This document shows positions 1-7,979 of a stretch of 64,000 nt of DNA, piece after piece. Position 1 is the first letter of the stretch; each line of letters begins with the position of its first letter. This DNA comes from Prevotella denticola. Its GTDB lineage: Bacteria; Bacteroidota; Bacteroidia; Bacteroidales; Bacteroidaceae. Location: NCBI RefSeq assembly GCF_900454835.1, contig NZ_UGTM01000001.1:124501-188500 (forward strand). The letters run 5' to 3'. The notes beneath the pieces are model-generated. The model was not told the DNA's origin. It saw only the letters and a program-made list of their open reading frames with translations, and did not search any database. Both the position numbers and the translations under genes were made by a program.

Positions 1-962
1 TCAGCTTCGTTGTCCGCGGCCTGAGCCGCAGCATCGACTTCACGGGCGGCCGCAACTATGTTGTCACGCTGAACAAGCCTACACAGGTCGAGGATGTGCG
101 CAAGGTGATGAACGGTGCATTCGTCAATACCGTCGGTGAGAAAGCCGGAAAGCCGGCGACGACCAATGTGATTGCGCTGGGTACGGACGGCAAGACGGTA
201 CGTATATCGACCAACTATAACATCGAGTCGAACGACCCGCTCGAGGACGACAAGGCTGAGACCATTCTCTACAAGGCCTTGAAGAGGGGCGGCTTCGTCA
301 GCCAGACAAGCGTTGCCAACTTCAAGAATCCGGACATCCGTGAGGGCGGTTCCATCATACAGAGTGCGAAGGTAGGGCCTTCCATCGCCAAGAACATCAC
401 TTACAATGCGTTCCTGAGCGTCCTGCTGGCCATCTTCTTCATTTTCCTGTACATTCTGCTGCGCTTCCGTAACATCGGATTCTCCGTCGGTTCAATTGTC
501 GGTCTTGTCCTCGACACGACCATCGTTATCGGATTCTTCTCATTGTGCTACGGCTGGATAGGTTTCTCGCTCGAGATCGACCAGACCTTCATCGGTGCAA
601 TCCTTACCGTTATCGGTTACGATATCAACGACACGGTGGTTGTCTACGACCGTATCCGTGAGAACCTCCGTAACCACAGGCACAATCTTGCCAAGGCAGA
701 CATCCAGGAGATTTTCAACTCTTCTATCAACCAGACCCTTTCACGTACCATCAATACATCGGTCTCTACGTTGATAGTACTTGTCTCCATCTTCATCCTC
801 GGTGGCGACAGCATCCGCAGCTTCGCTTTTGCGATGATCATCGGTATCATCATCGGTACGTTGAGCTCCATCTTCATCGCTTCACCGGTTGCCTATCTCG
901 TATTGGGCAAGAGGATAGAGAAGCGTTCGCATGAGCTTGCCGAAGCACCGGCCGAGGCTTAA
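1..962 (+). CDS. secDF: Protein translocase SecDF, C-terminal (SecF) part, 5' truncated by window edge
   Basis: The frame is open from base 3 with no start in the window, so this is the last 319 residues of a longer protein. It begins inside the SecF signature (IDFTGGRNYVV). It has a periplasmic stretch, then about five hydrophobic segments from window residue 135 on, with the SecF motif VIGYDINDTVVVYDRIRE near residue 200. SecD and SecF are usually fused in Bacteroidota, so the missing part is expected to be SecD. The protein sits in the inner membrane and uses the proton gradient to help pull secreted proteins out of the SecYEG channel. A strong hairpin terminator follows 43 bases after the stop. 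Confidence 0.93.
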   Translation, partial: SFVVRGLSRSIDFTGGRNYVVTLNKPTQVEDVRKVMNGAFVNTVGEKAGKPATTNVIALGTDGKTVRISTNYNIESNDPLEDDKAETILYKALKRGGFVSQTSVANFKNPDIREGGSIIQSAKVGPSIAKNITYNAFLSVLLAIFFIFLYILLRFRNIGFSVGSIVGLVLDTTIVIGFFSLCYGWIGFSLEIDQTFIGAILTVIGYDINDTVVVYDRIRENLRNHRHNLAKADIQEIFNSSINQTLSRTINTSVSTLIVLVSIFILGGDSIRSFAFAMIIGIIIGTLSSIFIASPVAYLVLGKRIEKRSHELAEAPAEA

Positions 963-1004
963 CCTGGCATTCATCTGAACAAAGGTCTTACACCTTATTA
1001 TATA

Positions 1005-1038
1005 AGCAGCCCGCTACCTGTCGAGGTAGCGGGCTGCT
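1005..1038 (+). terminator. Hairpin terminator after secDF
   Basis: A perfect 15-bp inverted repeat (AGCAGCCCGCTACCT and its complement) encloses a 4-base loop. It lies between two converging genes, secDF and dus, and could serve both. The T-run after it is short, so termination strength is uncertain. Confidence 0.8.
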
Positions 1039-1090
1039 TGCGTTCTCCAGCCAGCGTGTCCGCCGGCCTGTCATCCTTCGCTCTGTCCTT

Positions 1091-2050
1091 TCAAATTCCC
1101 CTCAGCCTTTCCCGGCAGTTCTCAAGAATGGTTATCAGTTCCTCCATTTTCGTGGCACGGAGCATGGAGATACGTGTCTGTCTGAAGTCGGGGATACCCT
1201 TGAAGATGGGCGAAGCTGCCAGGTGGCGGCGCGTATGGATGATACCTCGGTATTCGTCAATGCGTTCCACATTGATGCGCAGCATCTCCTCCAGGACATC
1301 TATCTTCTCGTCAAGGGGCAGCTCTCCTTCTCCCTGACGGAATATCCATGGGCAGCCGAAAGTGGCACGTCCGATCATGACGGCATCGATACCATAACGG
1401 TCGAACTTTTCTCCGGCCTCCCTGACGCTCGTAACATCGCCGTTTCCGATAATCGGAATATGAATGCGGGGATTCTTCTTCACTTCGCCGATCAGGGTCC
1501 AGTCTGCCTCGCCGGTGTACATCTGCGAACGGGTACGTCCGTGGATGGTCAGAGCCTGGATGCCGCAGTCCTGCAGCTGCTCCGCAAGGTCGGTGATGAC
1601 AAGGTTGTCTTTGTCCCAGCCCAGCCGGGTCTTTACCGTGACCGGAATGCTGACGGCCTTCACGACCTCGCGTGTTATCTCCAGCAGCAGCGGGATGTTC
1701 TTCAGCATCCCCGATCCGGCACCTTTGCCGGCTACCTTCTTTACCGGACAGCCGAAGTTGATGTCGATTACATCTGGCTTTGCCTGTTCCACGATTCTGG
1801 CAGCCTCAACCATCGAAGCCACGTCCCTTCCGTATATCTGTATGCCCACGGGCCGCTCGCTGTCGTCGATGACCATCTTCGACAGGGTCGACCTGATGCT
1901 CCGGATAATGGCATCGGCCGATACAAATTCCGTATATACCATCGCTGCACCGAACCGCTTGCACATCTTTCGGAACCCGATGTCCGTCACATCTTCCATC
2001 GGAGCCAGGAACAGCGGTCGCTCTCCAAAATCTATTGTTCCTATTTTCAT
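1091..2050 (-). CDS. dus: tRNA-dihydrouridine synthase (DusB-like)
   Basis: This is a 319-residue flavoenzyme of normal family length. It reduces specific uridines in the D-loop of tRNAs to dihydrouridine using FMN and NADPH in the cytoplasm. The N-terminal TIM-barrel opening FLAPMEDVTD (residues 14-23) and the catalytic cysteine in INFGCPVKKV (Cys101) are intact, as is the phosphate-binding GNGDV and MIGRATFGCPW region. The start is ATG at 2050; a TACCTTTG box lies only five bases upstream, which would place the transcript start near the ATG. Which Dus subclass it belongs to (A, B or C) cannot be settled by eye; DusB is the usual bacterial core type. Confidence 0.93.
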   Translation of the reverse strand: MKIGTIDFGERPLFLAPMEDVTDIGFRKMCKRFGAAMVYTEFVSADAIIRSIRSTLSKMVIDDSERPVGIQIYGRDVASMVEAARIVEQAKPDVIDINFGCPVKKVAGKGAGSGMLKNIPLLLEITREVVKAVSIPVTVKTRLGWDKDNLVITDLAEQLQDCGIQALTIHGRTRSQMYTGEADWTLIGEVKKNPRIHIPIIGNGDVTSVREAGEKFDRYGIDAVMIGRATFGCPWIFRQGEGELPLDEKIDVLEEMLRINVERIDEYRGIIHTRRHLAASPIFKGIPDFRQTRISMLRATKMEELITILENCRERLRGI

Positions 2051-2055
2051 GGGTG

Positions 2056-2063
2056 CAAAGGTA
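2056..2063 (-). promoter_or_regulatory. Candidate -7 box for dus
   Basis: TACCTTTG on the minus strand matches the Bacteroidota -7 consensus TAnnTTTG. It is only five bases from the dus ATG, and no good TTTG is visible about 20 bases further upstream. It may be a chance match, or the message may be nearly leaderless. Confidence 0.35.
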
Positions 2064-2080
2064 AGAAAAGGCTTTGAAAA

Positions 2081-2166
2081 GTAAAAAGGTAAAAAGACTA
2101 AAAAGGTAAAAAGACTAAAAAGGTAAAAAGACTAAAAAGGGTAAAAAAGTAAAAAGGGTAAAAAGG
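2081..2166 (+). repeat. A-rich 17-bp tandem repeat
   Basis: Three near-perfect copies of a 17-base unit (AAAAAGGTAAAAAGACT, at 2083, 2100 and 2117) are followed by degenerate copies of the GTAAAAAGG core up to 2166. The tract lies in the 304-base space between divergent dus and the P-type ATPase gene. It holds no ORF. It is the type of low-complexity tract that varies in copy number by slippage. Confidence 0.85.
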
Positions 2167-2311
2167 AGCATTGAGCTATTGGAAGAACTTCGCCTGCCGA
2201 ACCCGTCAAATAGAGCCTGCACGAGAAGAAAAAAACTGCCGTATTCCCGGCATCATGCCTGAAGCCGTACTTGGCTTTTAAATTTGCAACCCGGTTGCAG
2301 AACATAATCCT

Positions 2312-2319
2312 TACCTTTG
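2312..2319 (+). promoter_or_regulatory. Candidate -7 box for the P-type ATPase
   Basis: TACCTTTG lies 35 bases upstream of the ATG at 2355. A TTTG at 2283-2286 is 25 bases further up, slightly longer than the usual 19-21 spacing, so the -33 assignment is weak. Confidence 0.45.
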
Positions 2320-2354
2320 CGGCAGAATAACAATGCAGTAACAGGTTTTGGATT

Positions 2355-4232
2355 ATGAACAGGAAACTTATCAGAATCATTCTCACCGCTGTACTCCTGG
2401 CAGGAGCATGGCTGGTGGAGCGTTATGCGGCACTTCCTATGTGGCAGGTGCTGCTCGTTTATGCAGTACCCTACCTGCTCATCGGCTACGATGTATTGGG
2501 CGAGGCGGCAGAGGGCATCATGGAGGGTGACCCGTTCGACGAGGACTTTCTCATGAGCCTTGCCACCGTCGGCGCACTTCTTATCGGTTTCCTGCCCGGT
2601 GCGGAACCGCAGTTCATCGAGGGGGTGTTCGTCATGCTGTTCTTCCAGCTGGGTGAGCTTTTTGAAGACTATGCGGAAGACAAGGCGCGCGACTCTATCT
2701 CAGAATTGATGGACATCCGGCCTGACGTGGCCTTTGTCAGCCGGAACGGAAAGACAGAGGGCGTATCTCCGGAAGAAGTACATACCGGAGAGACGGTCAT
2801 CGTGAAGCCCGGCGAGAAGATTCCTCTGGACGGGACCATCCTCGAAGGCAGCTCCAGTCTCAATACCGTAGCCCTGACAGGGGAGAGCCTGCCGCGTGAC
2901 GTGGTTGCCGGGATGGAAGTCGTCTCCGGCTGTGTCAATCTTTCCGGAGTGCTGAAGGTGCGCGTTGACAAGCCTTTCAGCGAGTCGACAGCTGCGAAGA
3001 TCATCCGGCTTGTCGAGAATGCCGGCGAGAACAAGTCGCACAGCGAGTCGTTCATCCGCCGCTTCGCACGTGTCTACACGCCTGTCGTGGTCATTGCCGC
3101 CATCGCATTGGCGTTCATCCCTCCGTTTTTCTATAACAGCTATGCTGCCGCTTTCGGTTCCTGGCTCTACCGGGCACTGACTTTCCTGGTCGTAAGCTGT
3201 CCCTGCGCACTGGTCATCTCCATTCCGCTCACATTCTTCGCCGGTATCGGCGGTGCATCCCACAAAGGAATCCTCATCAAGGGCGGGAATTATATGGATG
3301 CTCTGGCAAAGCTCTCCACGGTGGTTTTCGACAAAACCGGGACGTTGACACGCGGCACTTTCGAGGTTGAGGCTGTCCATCCGGAAACCCTCTCTGAACA
3401 GGAACTGCTCCATCTTGCCGCTCATGTCGAACGCTTCTCCACCCATCCCATCGCCGTTGCCCTGCGTACAGCCTATCCCGATGAGGCAGACAGCTGTACG
3501 GTAGAAAACATACGGGAGACTGCCGGGCAGGGCATTACGGCAAGCATCAACGGCAAGACCGTCAGCGTGGGAAATGAACGCATGATGGAGGCTCTCGGCA
3601 TTACACTCCACCCTTGCAGACGCTGTGCGGACCATACGGGAACGACAGTCCATGTAGCCCTCAACGGTGAATATGCCGGTCATGTCATCATCTCCGACCA
3701 GCTGAAGGACGATGCCGCTGAAGCCATTACACTGTTGAAACAGCTTGGTGTCAGCAAGACCGTCATGCTGACAGGCGACAGAGAAGAGGCTGCCAGGCTG
3801 ATTGCCGGGCAGACCGGCGTGACGGAATACCATGCGGGACTGCTCCCTGCCGACAAGGTCGGTCATGTGGAAAGGCTCATAGAGACGCAGAAAGGAAAGG
3901 GAACCGTGGCCTTTGTCGGCGACGGCATCAACGACGCTCCGGTGCTGGCACGTGCCGATGTGGGGATTGCCATGGGCGCACTGGGCAGCGATGCGGCCAT
4001 CGAAGCTGCCGATGTCGTACTGATGGACGACAAGCCGTCCAAGATTGCGCTTGCTGTCCGACTGTCCCGGCGCACCATCCTCATCGCCCGGGAGAACGCC
4101 TGGTTCGCCATCGGCATCAAGCTCGCCGTACTCATCCTTGCTGCTTTCGGGATGGCAAGCATGGGGCTGGCCGTTTTTGCCGACGTCGGTGTGATGGTGC
4201 TTGCCGTACTCAATGCGATGCGTGCAAGATAG
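2355..4232 (+). CDS. Heavy-metal (Zn/Cd/Pb-type) P1B ATPase
   Basis: A 625-residue metal-exporting P-type ATPase of the inner membrane. Motifs in order: TGES actuator loop (about residue 175), the metal-binding CPC motif (Cys282-Pro-Cys284), the phosphorylated aspartate in DKTGT (Asp326), HP in the N domain, GDGIND in the hinge, and FADVGVMVLAVLNAMR near the end. That last segment, with Asp in the final helix pair, is typical of the Zn2+/Cd2+/Pb2+ subgroup (ZntA/CadA). It has no N-terminal CxxC metal-binding domain, so it is a short form. No metal-responsive regulator is adjacent. The substrate is inferred from the motif, not shown. Confidence 0.9.
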   Translation: MNRKLIRIILTAVLLAGAWLVERYAALPMWQVLLVYAVPYLLIGYDVLGEAAEGIMEGDPFDEDFLMSLATVGALLIGFLPGAEPQFIEGVFVMLFFQLGELFEDYAEDKARDSISELMDIRPDVAFVSRNGKTEGVSPEEVHTGETVIVKPGEKIPLDGTILEGSSSLNTVALTGESLPRDVVAGMEVVSGCVNLSGVLKVRVDKPFSESTAAKIIRLVENAGENKSHSESFIRRFARVYTPVVVIAAIALAFIPPFFYNSYAAAFGSWLYRALTFLVVSCPCALVISIPLTFFAGIGGASHKGILIKGGNYMDALAKLSTVVFDKTGTLTRGTFEVEAVHPETLSEQELLHLAAHVERFSTHPIAVALRTAYPDEADSCTVENIRETAGQGITASINGKTVSVGNERMMEALGITLHPCRRCADHTGTTVHVALNGEYAGHVIISDQLKDDAAEAITLLKQLGVSKTVMLTGDREEAARLIAGQTGVTEYHAGLLPADKVGHVERLIETQKGKGTVAFVGDGINDAPVLARADVGIAMGALGSDAAIEAADVVLMDDKPSKIALAVRLSRRTILIARENAWFAIGIKLAVLILAAFGMASMGLAVFADVGVMVLAVLNAMRAR

Positions 4233-4256
4233 AGTCTGCACCGTTCCACGGACTGC

Positions 4257-4366
4257 ACGGAACAGTCCCGACTGATTGGGAACAGAATTCCCGACCGGTC
4301 GGGAACAGGAGTACCAGGTGTCGGGAACAGGAGTACCGGGCGTTGGGAACAGGGATACCGGCGGCC
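4257..4366 (+). repeat. 22-bp tandem repeat array, locus A
   Basis: Units start at 4278, 4301, 4323 and 4345, with a shorter degenerate one before them. Each begins GGGAACAG and most continue with GAGTACC or a close variant, then a variable 7-base tail. The spacing is 22 bases (23 for the first). The same unit, in opposite orientation, makes up locus B at 25247-25328. It begins 25 bases after the P-type ATPase stop. I see no ORF in it. Confidence 0.8.
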
Positions 4367-4439
4367 GGTGAAACGACATCACAACTGTAGACTGGAAATT
4401 GCCTTTGTCTTTTTCCCTTTCAGGCGGGCAGGATATACC

Positions 4440-4750
4440 GCATAAAAGCGAAAAGAAACAAAGAGCCGACAATGTCCATGATAAACAGAAGTCCAACGTG
4501 GAATTTTCAGAATACTCCTTTAAAAAAAGAGGATGTATCATTGGCTGATACATCCTCTTTCTTATTGGTTGCCTTTAAGGAGGTTCTGAAAATGTCCTTT
4601 GCGGTGATTTGTCTTTTAAATGGGCAAGAGCTGTCTGTTTTCCTGAAGAAGCATTGCCGGGGTTGTGCGACTGAGGGAGAAGTATGCCGCATAAGAGCAA
4701 AAGATACAAAGAGCCGGCAGTGTCCATATGAAAAGTCCAACGTGGGATTT
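4440..4750. repeat. Direct repeats flanking a nested hairpin
   Basis: Two imperfect copies of a 62-67 base sequence (4440-4506 and 4689-4750) share GCATAA-AGC, ACAAAGAGCCG and AGTCCAACGTGG. Between them lies a nested inverted repeat: outer arms 4507-4524 and 4574-4589, inner perfect 15-bp arms 4526-4540 and 4546-4560. Two ORFs can be read through it on opposite strands, but their translations look like palindrome artefacts. It may be a small non-coding mobile element or a duplicated terminator region. Confidence 0.6.
4526..4560 (+). terminator. Perfect hairpin, likely terminator
   Basis: Inverted repeat AAAGAGGATGTATCA with its exact complement and a 5-base loop. It has A-runs on the left and T-rich sequence on the right, so it could work on either strand, between the P-type ATPase (+) and efp (-). 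Confidence 0.6.
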
Positions 4751-4791
4751 TAGGACAGACCTGCCTCTTCCCGTTTCCGCCAAAGGCTTCC

Positions 4792-5358
4792 TTATGCGTT
4801 CACGCGGCCCAGGTAGCTGCCGGTGCGGGTGTCGATCTGGATGACCTCACCCTCGTTGATGAAGAGCGGAACACGTACAACGGCACCCGTCTCAAGTGTT
4901 GCAGGCTTGGTAGCGTTGGTGGCGGTGTTGCCTTTGATGCCCGGCTCGCTGTGCGTGATGGTCAGTGTCGTCTTGACAGGCATTTCGGCAAGGAGAATCG
5001 TACCGTCGGAGGTGTCTGTGACAACTTCTACCACGTCACCCTCTTTCATATAATCAGAACCGGTAATCTGGTGCTTGGGGATTGGAATCTGCTCGAAAGT
5101 CTCCTGGTTCATGAAGATGTAGCCCGTGGCATCCTGATAAAGGTACTGGTAAGGACGACGCTCCACACGCACGTCCTCGAGCTTGAATCCCACCTGGAAT
5201 GTACGCTCCAGCACACGGCCGTCGGACACATTCTTCAGCTTGGTAATCATAACGGTGTTTCCCTTGCCCGGCTTGCGGTGCTGGAAGTCGATGCAGGTCC
5301 AAATTTTGCCATCAAGACGGATACATGTTCCGATCTTGATTTCCTGTGAATTGATCAT
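4792..5358 (-). CDS. efp: Elongation factor P
   Basis: A 188-residue protein of standard length with the three-barrel EF-P layout. It binds the ribosome between the P and E sites and relieves stalling at consecutive prolines. The tip loop reads RKPGKGNT, with Lys32 at the position that is modified in many bacteria; the C-terminal barrel ends NEGEVIQIDTRTGSYLGRV, the conserved EF-P finish. No modification enzyme is adjacent. A -7 box (5416-5423, minus strand) precedes it by about 58 bases. Confidence 0.96.
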   Translation of the reverse strand: MINSQEIKIGTCIRLDGKIWTCIDFQHRKPGKGNTVMITKLKNVSDGRVLERTFQVGFKLEDVRVERRPYQYLYQDATGYIFMNQETFEQIPIPKHQITGSDYMKEGDVVEVVTDTSDGTILLAEMPVKTTLTITHSEPGIKGNTATNATKPATLETGAVVRVPLFINEGEVIQIDTRTGSYLGRVNA

Positions 5359-5415
5359 AATCTGTTAATATCTAATTTGTTACTTTTTACGCAATGAGGT
5401 CTCGCCAATGCGGTG

Positions 5416-5423
5416 CAAAGTTA
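5416..5423 (-). promoter_or_regulatory. -7 box for efp
   Basis: TAACTTTG on the minus strand, followed by GC as in many Bacteroidota promoters. I see no clear TTTG 19-21 bases upstream. Confidence 0.5.
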
Positions 5424-5473
5424 CGGAAAATATAGAAAAAAACATAAATAACAGGCGTAAAAAACACCGTTTC

Positions 5474-5505
5474 CTTGGTTAATTCAAAAAGATTAAGTAA
5501 TTTTG
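5474..5505 (+). promoter_or_regulatory. Promoter for rpmH
   Basis: A -7 box TAATTTTG (5498-5505) is preceded, 20 bases earlier, by CTTG (5474-5477), a near match to TTTG. The rpmH start lies 86 bases downstream. Confidence 0.5.
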
Positions 5506-5591
5506 CAACCCATAACGGCAGGTTTCGTCATATCGACTTGCAATCCCGCACTTCAACAATAAAAAAATAACAACAAAAATAGGACAAGAAA

Positions 5592-5747
5592 ATGAAAAGA
5601 ACATTTCAGCCGCACAACCGTCGTCGTGTAAACAAGCACGGTTTCCGCGAGAGAATGGCAACAAAGGACGGTCGTCGTGTACTGGCTGCTCGTCGTGCCA
5701 AGGGTCGTAAGAAGTTAACCGTTTCTGACGAGCACCACGGGAAGTAA
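5592..5747 (+). CDS. rpmH: 50S ribosomal protein L34
   Basis: A 51-residue, very basic protein starting [19 protein letters not shown], the near-universal L34 beginning, followed by the conserved [20 protein letters not shown] core. It is part of the large ribosomal subunit. The C-terminal extension SDEHHGK is a few residues longer than the E. coli form. It is a single-gene transcription unit here, between efp (opposite strand) and a hairpin terminator; it is not next to dnaA or rnpA. Confidence 0.97.
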   Translation: MKRTFQPHNRRRVNKHGFRERMATKDGRRVLAARRAKGRKKLTVSDEHHGK

Positions 5748-5785
5748 GAAGAAACACGCATTTCCCCCTTGTGGGTTTTCATGCG

Positions 5786-5832
5786 AAAACGGAAAGAAGT
5801 AGAGACTAATCTTTGCTCCTTTCCGTTTTTTT
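5786..5832 (+). terminator. Rho-independent terminator after rpmH
   Basis: Arms AAAACGGAAAG and CTTTCCGTTTT with a loop of about 22 bases, running into seven T residues. Confidence 0.8.
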
Positions 5833-5946
5833 ATCTACCTTTGTCCCATTATTGCAAGACGGTTTGACGGGGTGGCAAGTGAACGGTTTGACAGGTTGAC
5901 GGGCTGACAACGGACAGGCGCATCGGTAGACAAGTAAACGATTTGA

Positions 5947-6726
5947 ATGACATCAAGAGAATTCTTCCATAAATTCAACAGTACGTATGTCTGGGGCAAC
6001 ATCCTTGCCATCGTCATCCTCGTGCTGATGCTGGCGATAGGAGTCAGGTTCGGACTTGACTTCTATACCCATCACGGCGAATCCATCGTGGTGCCGGATG
6101 TAATCCACAAACAGTATGACGAGGCGGTCGACATCATGGACAAGGTCGGTCTGACGATAGAAGTGACCGACACGGGATATGTGAAGAATCTTCCCCCCGA
6201 CTGCATTCTCGAGCAGTCGCCGGCCGGCGGCAAGCGCATCAAGTCCACCCATGTGATCTACGTGACCATCAACGCTGCCAGTGCGCCGTCGCTCGTCATT
6301 CCCGACATCATCGACAACAATTCGCTCCGTGAGGCGCAGGCACAGCTGCTCTCGATGGGCTTCAAGGTAGGCGAGCCGGAATACATACCGGGAGAGAAAG
6401 ACTGGATCTACGGGATTCTCGTCAACGGAAAGCACGTGCAGGCAGGCGACCGTGTACCTGCGGATGCTGTCATCGTCCTGCAGGTGGGCGACGGTACGCG
6501 CGAGATCAGCGATACGGCCGGACTGAACGAGCCGGAATATGAAGATGTCGAGGTGGAAGAGAAAATGCCGAAATACGACGAGGTGGAAGAGTATGTGGAA
6601 GTTCCCGTCGACGAGAACGGCAACGAGATAGAGGAAGGACACGGAAAGCCGGGGACAGGAAGTCCGGGAGCTTCGTCACAGTCGGGGCTTCCTGCTGACC
6701 CGTCCTCATCGAAACCAACAGAGTAA
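5947..6726 (+). CDS. PASTA-domain membrane protein
   Basis: A 259-residue protein with one N-terminal membrane anchor (about residues 18-36, after a short cytoplasmic tail), then two to three PASTA repeats outside the membrane, for example VVPDVIHKQYDEAVDIMDK and VIPDIIDNNSLREAQAQL. The tail from about residue 185 is acidic and then rich in Gly, Pro and Ser. PASTA repeats bind peptidoglycan or muropeptides in other proteins. No kinase or penicillin-binding domain is attached. It is followed 6 bases later by rluD and then ddl, an order common in Bacteroidales, which suggests one transcript and a cell-wall role. Confidence 0.85.
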   Translation: MTSREFFHKFNSTYVWGNILAIVILVLMLAIGVRFGLDFYTHHGESIVVPDVIHKQYDEAVDIMDKVGLTIEVTDTGYVKNLPPDCILEQSPAGGKRIKSTHVIYVTINAASAPSLVIPDIIDNNSLREAQAQLLSMGFKVGEPEYIPGEKDWIYGILVNGKHVQAGDRVPADAVIVLQVGDGTREISDTAGLNEPEYEDVEVEEKMPKYDEVEEYVEVPVDENGNEIEEGHGKPGTGSPGASSQSGLPADPSSSKPTE

Positions 6727-6732
6727 AGACGC

Positions 6733-7818
6733 ATGACCGAAGAAGATGAAAGGCTGTTCGATGACGGCATGGCCGACGACTTCCTCCTGGCGGAGGGGGG
6801 CGGCGGGACGCTTTACGAGCACTTCCGTGTCAATGTAGACAAGGGCCAGGAGCCTGTCCGCATAGACAAGTTTCTCTACGAGCGGATGCAGCATTCCAGC
6901 CGCAACCGCATCCAGAAGGCGGCCGATGCCGGATTTATCCATGTAAACGGTACGGCGGTGAAGAGCAGCTACAAGGTGCGCCCGGAGGATGTCATCACGC
7001 TGATGCTCGACCGTCCGAAGCACGACAATACCATAGAAGCCGAGGACATACCGCTGGATATTGTCTACGAAGACGACGTGCTGATGGTCATCAACAAGCC
7101 GGCAGGGCTTGTCGTCCATCCCGGTGCAGGCAATTTCCACGGTACGCTGATCAATGCCGTAGCCTGGCATCTGAAGGATATGCCGGCTTTCGATCCGAAC
7201 GATCCGGAAGTGGGGCTGGTACACAGAATTGACAAGGACACGAGCGGACTGCTTGTCGTTGCGAAGACGCCTGATGCGAAGACGGATCTGGGCAGACAGT
7301 TCTTCAACAAGACGACGCACCGCAGCTACAATGCCCTTGTTTGGGGTAACTTCACCGAAGAAGAGGGACGGATTGAAGGCAACATTGCCCGCGACCCGAG
7401 AGACCGGCTGCGTATGGCGGTCTTTCCGCCTGGATCGGAAACGGGCAAGCCTGCCGTGACACACTACCGTGTCATCGAACGGTTCGGCTACACGACGCTC
7501 ATCGAGTGTGTTCTCGAGACAGGCCGGACGCATCAGATCCGTGCCCACATGAAGCATATCGGACATCCGCTGTTCGGCGACGAACGCTATGGAGGGACAG
7601 AAATCCTGCGGGGACAGCGGTCGAGCACTTACAAGGCATTCATCCGCAACTGTCTCGCCATCTGCAACCGGCAGGCACTGCATGCACGTACTCTGGGCTT
7701 CGTCCATCCTGTCACGGGCCGGCAGATGGACTTCACCAGCGGCCTGCCGGACGACCTTGCAGCACTGATTGAGAAGTGGAGAGGGTTTGTCGGTGGAAAG
7801 TGGAATGTTGATGATTGA
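6733..7818 (+). CDS. rluD: 23S rRNA pseudouridine synthase RluD family
   Basis: A 361-residue enzyme with an N-terminal S4 RNA-binding domain (IDKFLYERM to about residue 85) and a pseudouridine synthase domain carrying HRIDKDTSGLLVVAKT, with the catalytic Asp. RluD-type enzymes isomerise uridines in helix 69 of 23S rRNA. About 35 acidic residues before the S4 domain are a modest extension. It starts 6 bases after the PASTA gene and is probably translated from the same message. Confidence 0.92.
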   Translation: MTEEDERLFDDGMADDFLLAEGGGGTLYEHFRVNVDKGQEPVRIDKFLYERMQHSSRNRIQKAADAGFIHVNGTAVKSSYKVRPEDVITLMLDRPKHDNTIEAEDIPLDIVYEDDVLMVINKPAGLVVHPGAGNFHGTLINAVAWHLKDMPAFDPNDPEVGLVHRIDKDTSGLLVVAKTPDAKTDLGRQFFNKTTHRSYNALVWGNFTEEEGRIEGNIARDPRDRLRMAVFPPGSETGKPAVTHYRVIERFGYTTLIECVLETGRTHQIRAHMKHIGHPLFGDERYGGTEILRGQRSSTYKAFIRNCLAICNRQALHARTLGFVHPVTGRQMDFTSGLPDDLAALIEKWRGFVGGKWNVDD

Positions 7819-7979
7819 CAATAGTACGGGGGGAACAGGGCTGCCCCAGCCTTACCGGTAATACCGGCAAAGCCCGGAATATCGGCGGTCCAGGGACACT
7901 GGCATTGACAAAGCACCAGTATCGCAAGAACGAAGACACCTGTCTTCAGTCCCCCTTATCTTAAAAATAAAAAGAAACA

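Noticed and set aside
4257..4366. CRISPR array
   Set aside because: Units are contiguous 22-base tandem repeats without spacers, and no cas genes are present.
2700..4553. 617-codon ORF on the minus strand
   Set aside because: It is the antisense shadow of the P-type ATPase gene in GC-rich DNA; no domain and poor composition.
4472..4753. Two short ORFs on opposite strands across the palindrome
   Set aside because: Their translations mirror each other through the hairpin and start and stop in the repeats; not protein-like.
6706..7821. 371-codon minus-strand ORF
   Set aside because: Antisense shadow of the clear rluD gene.
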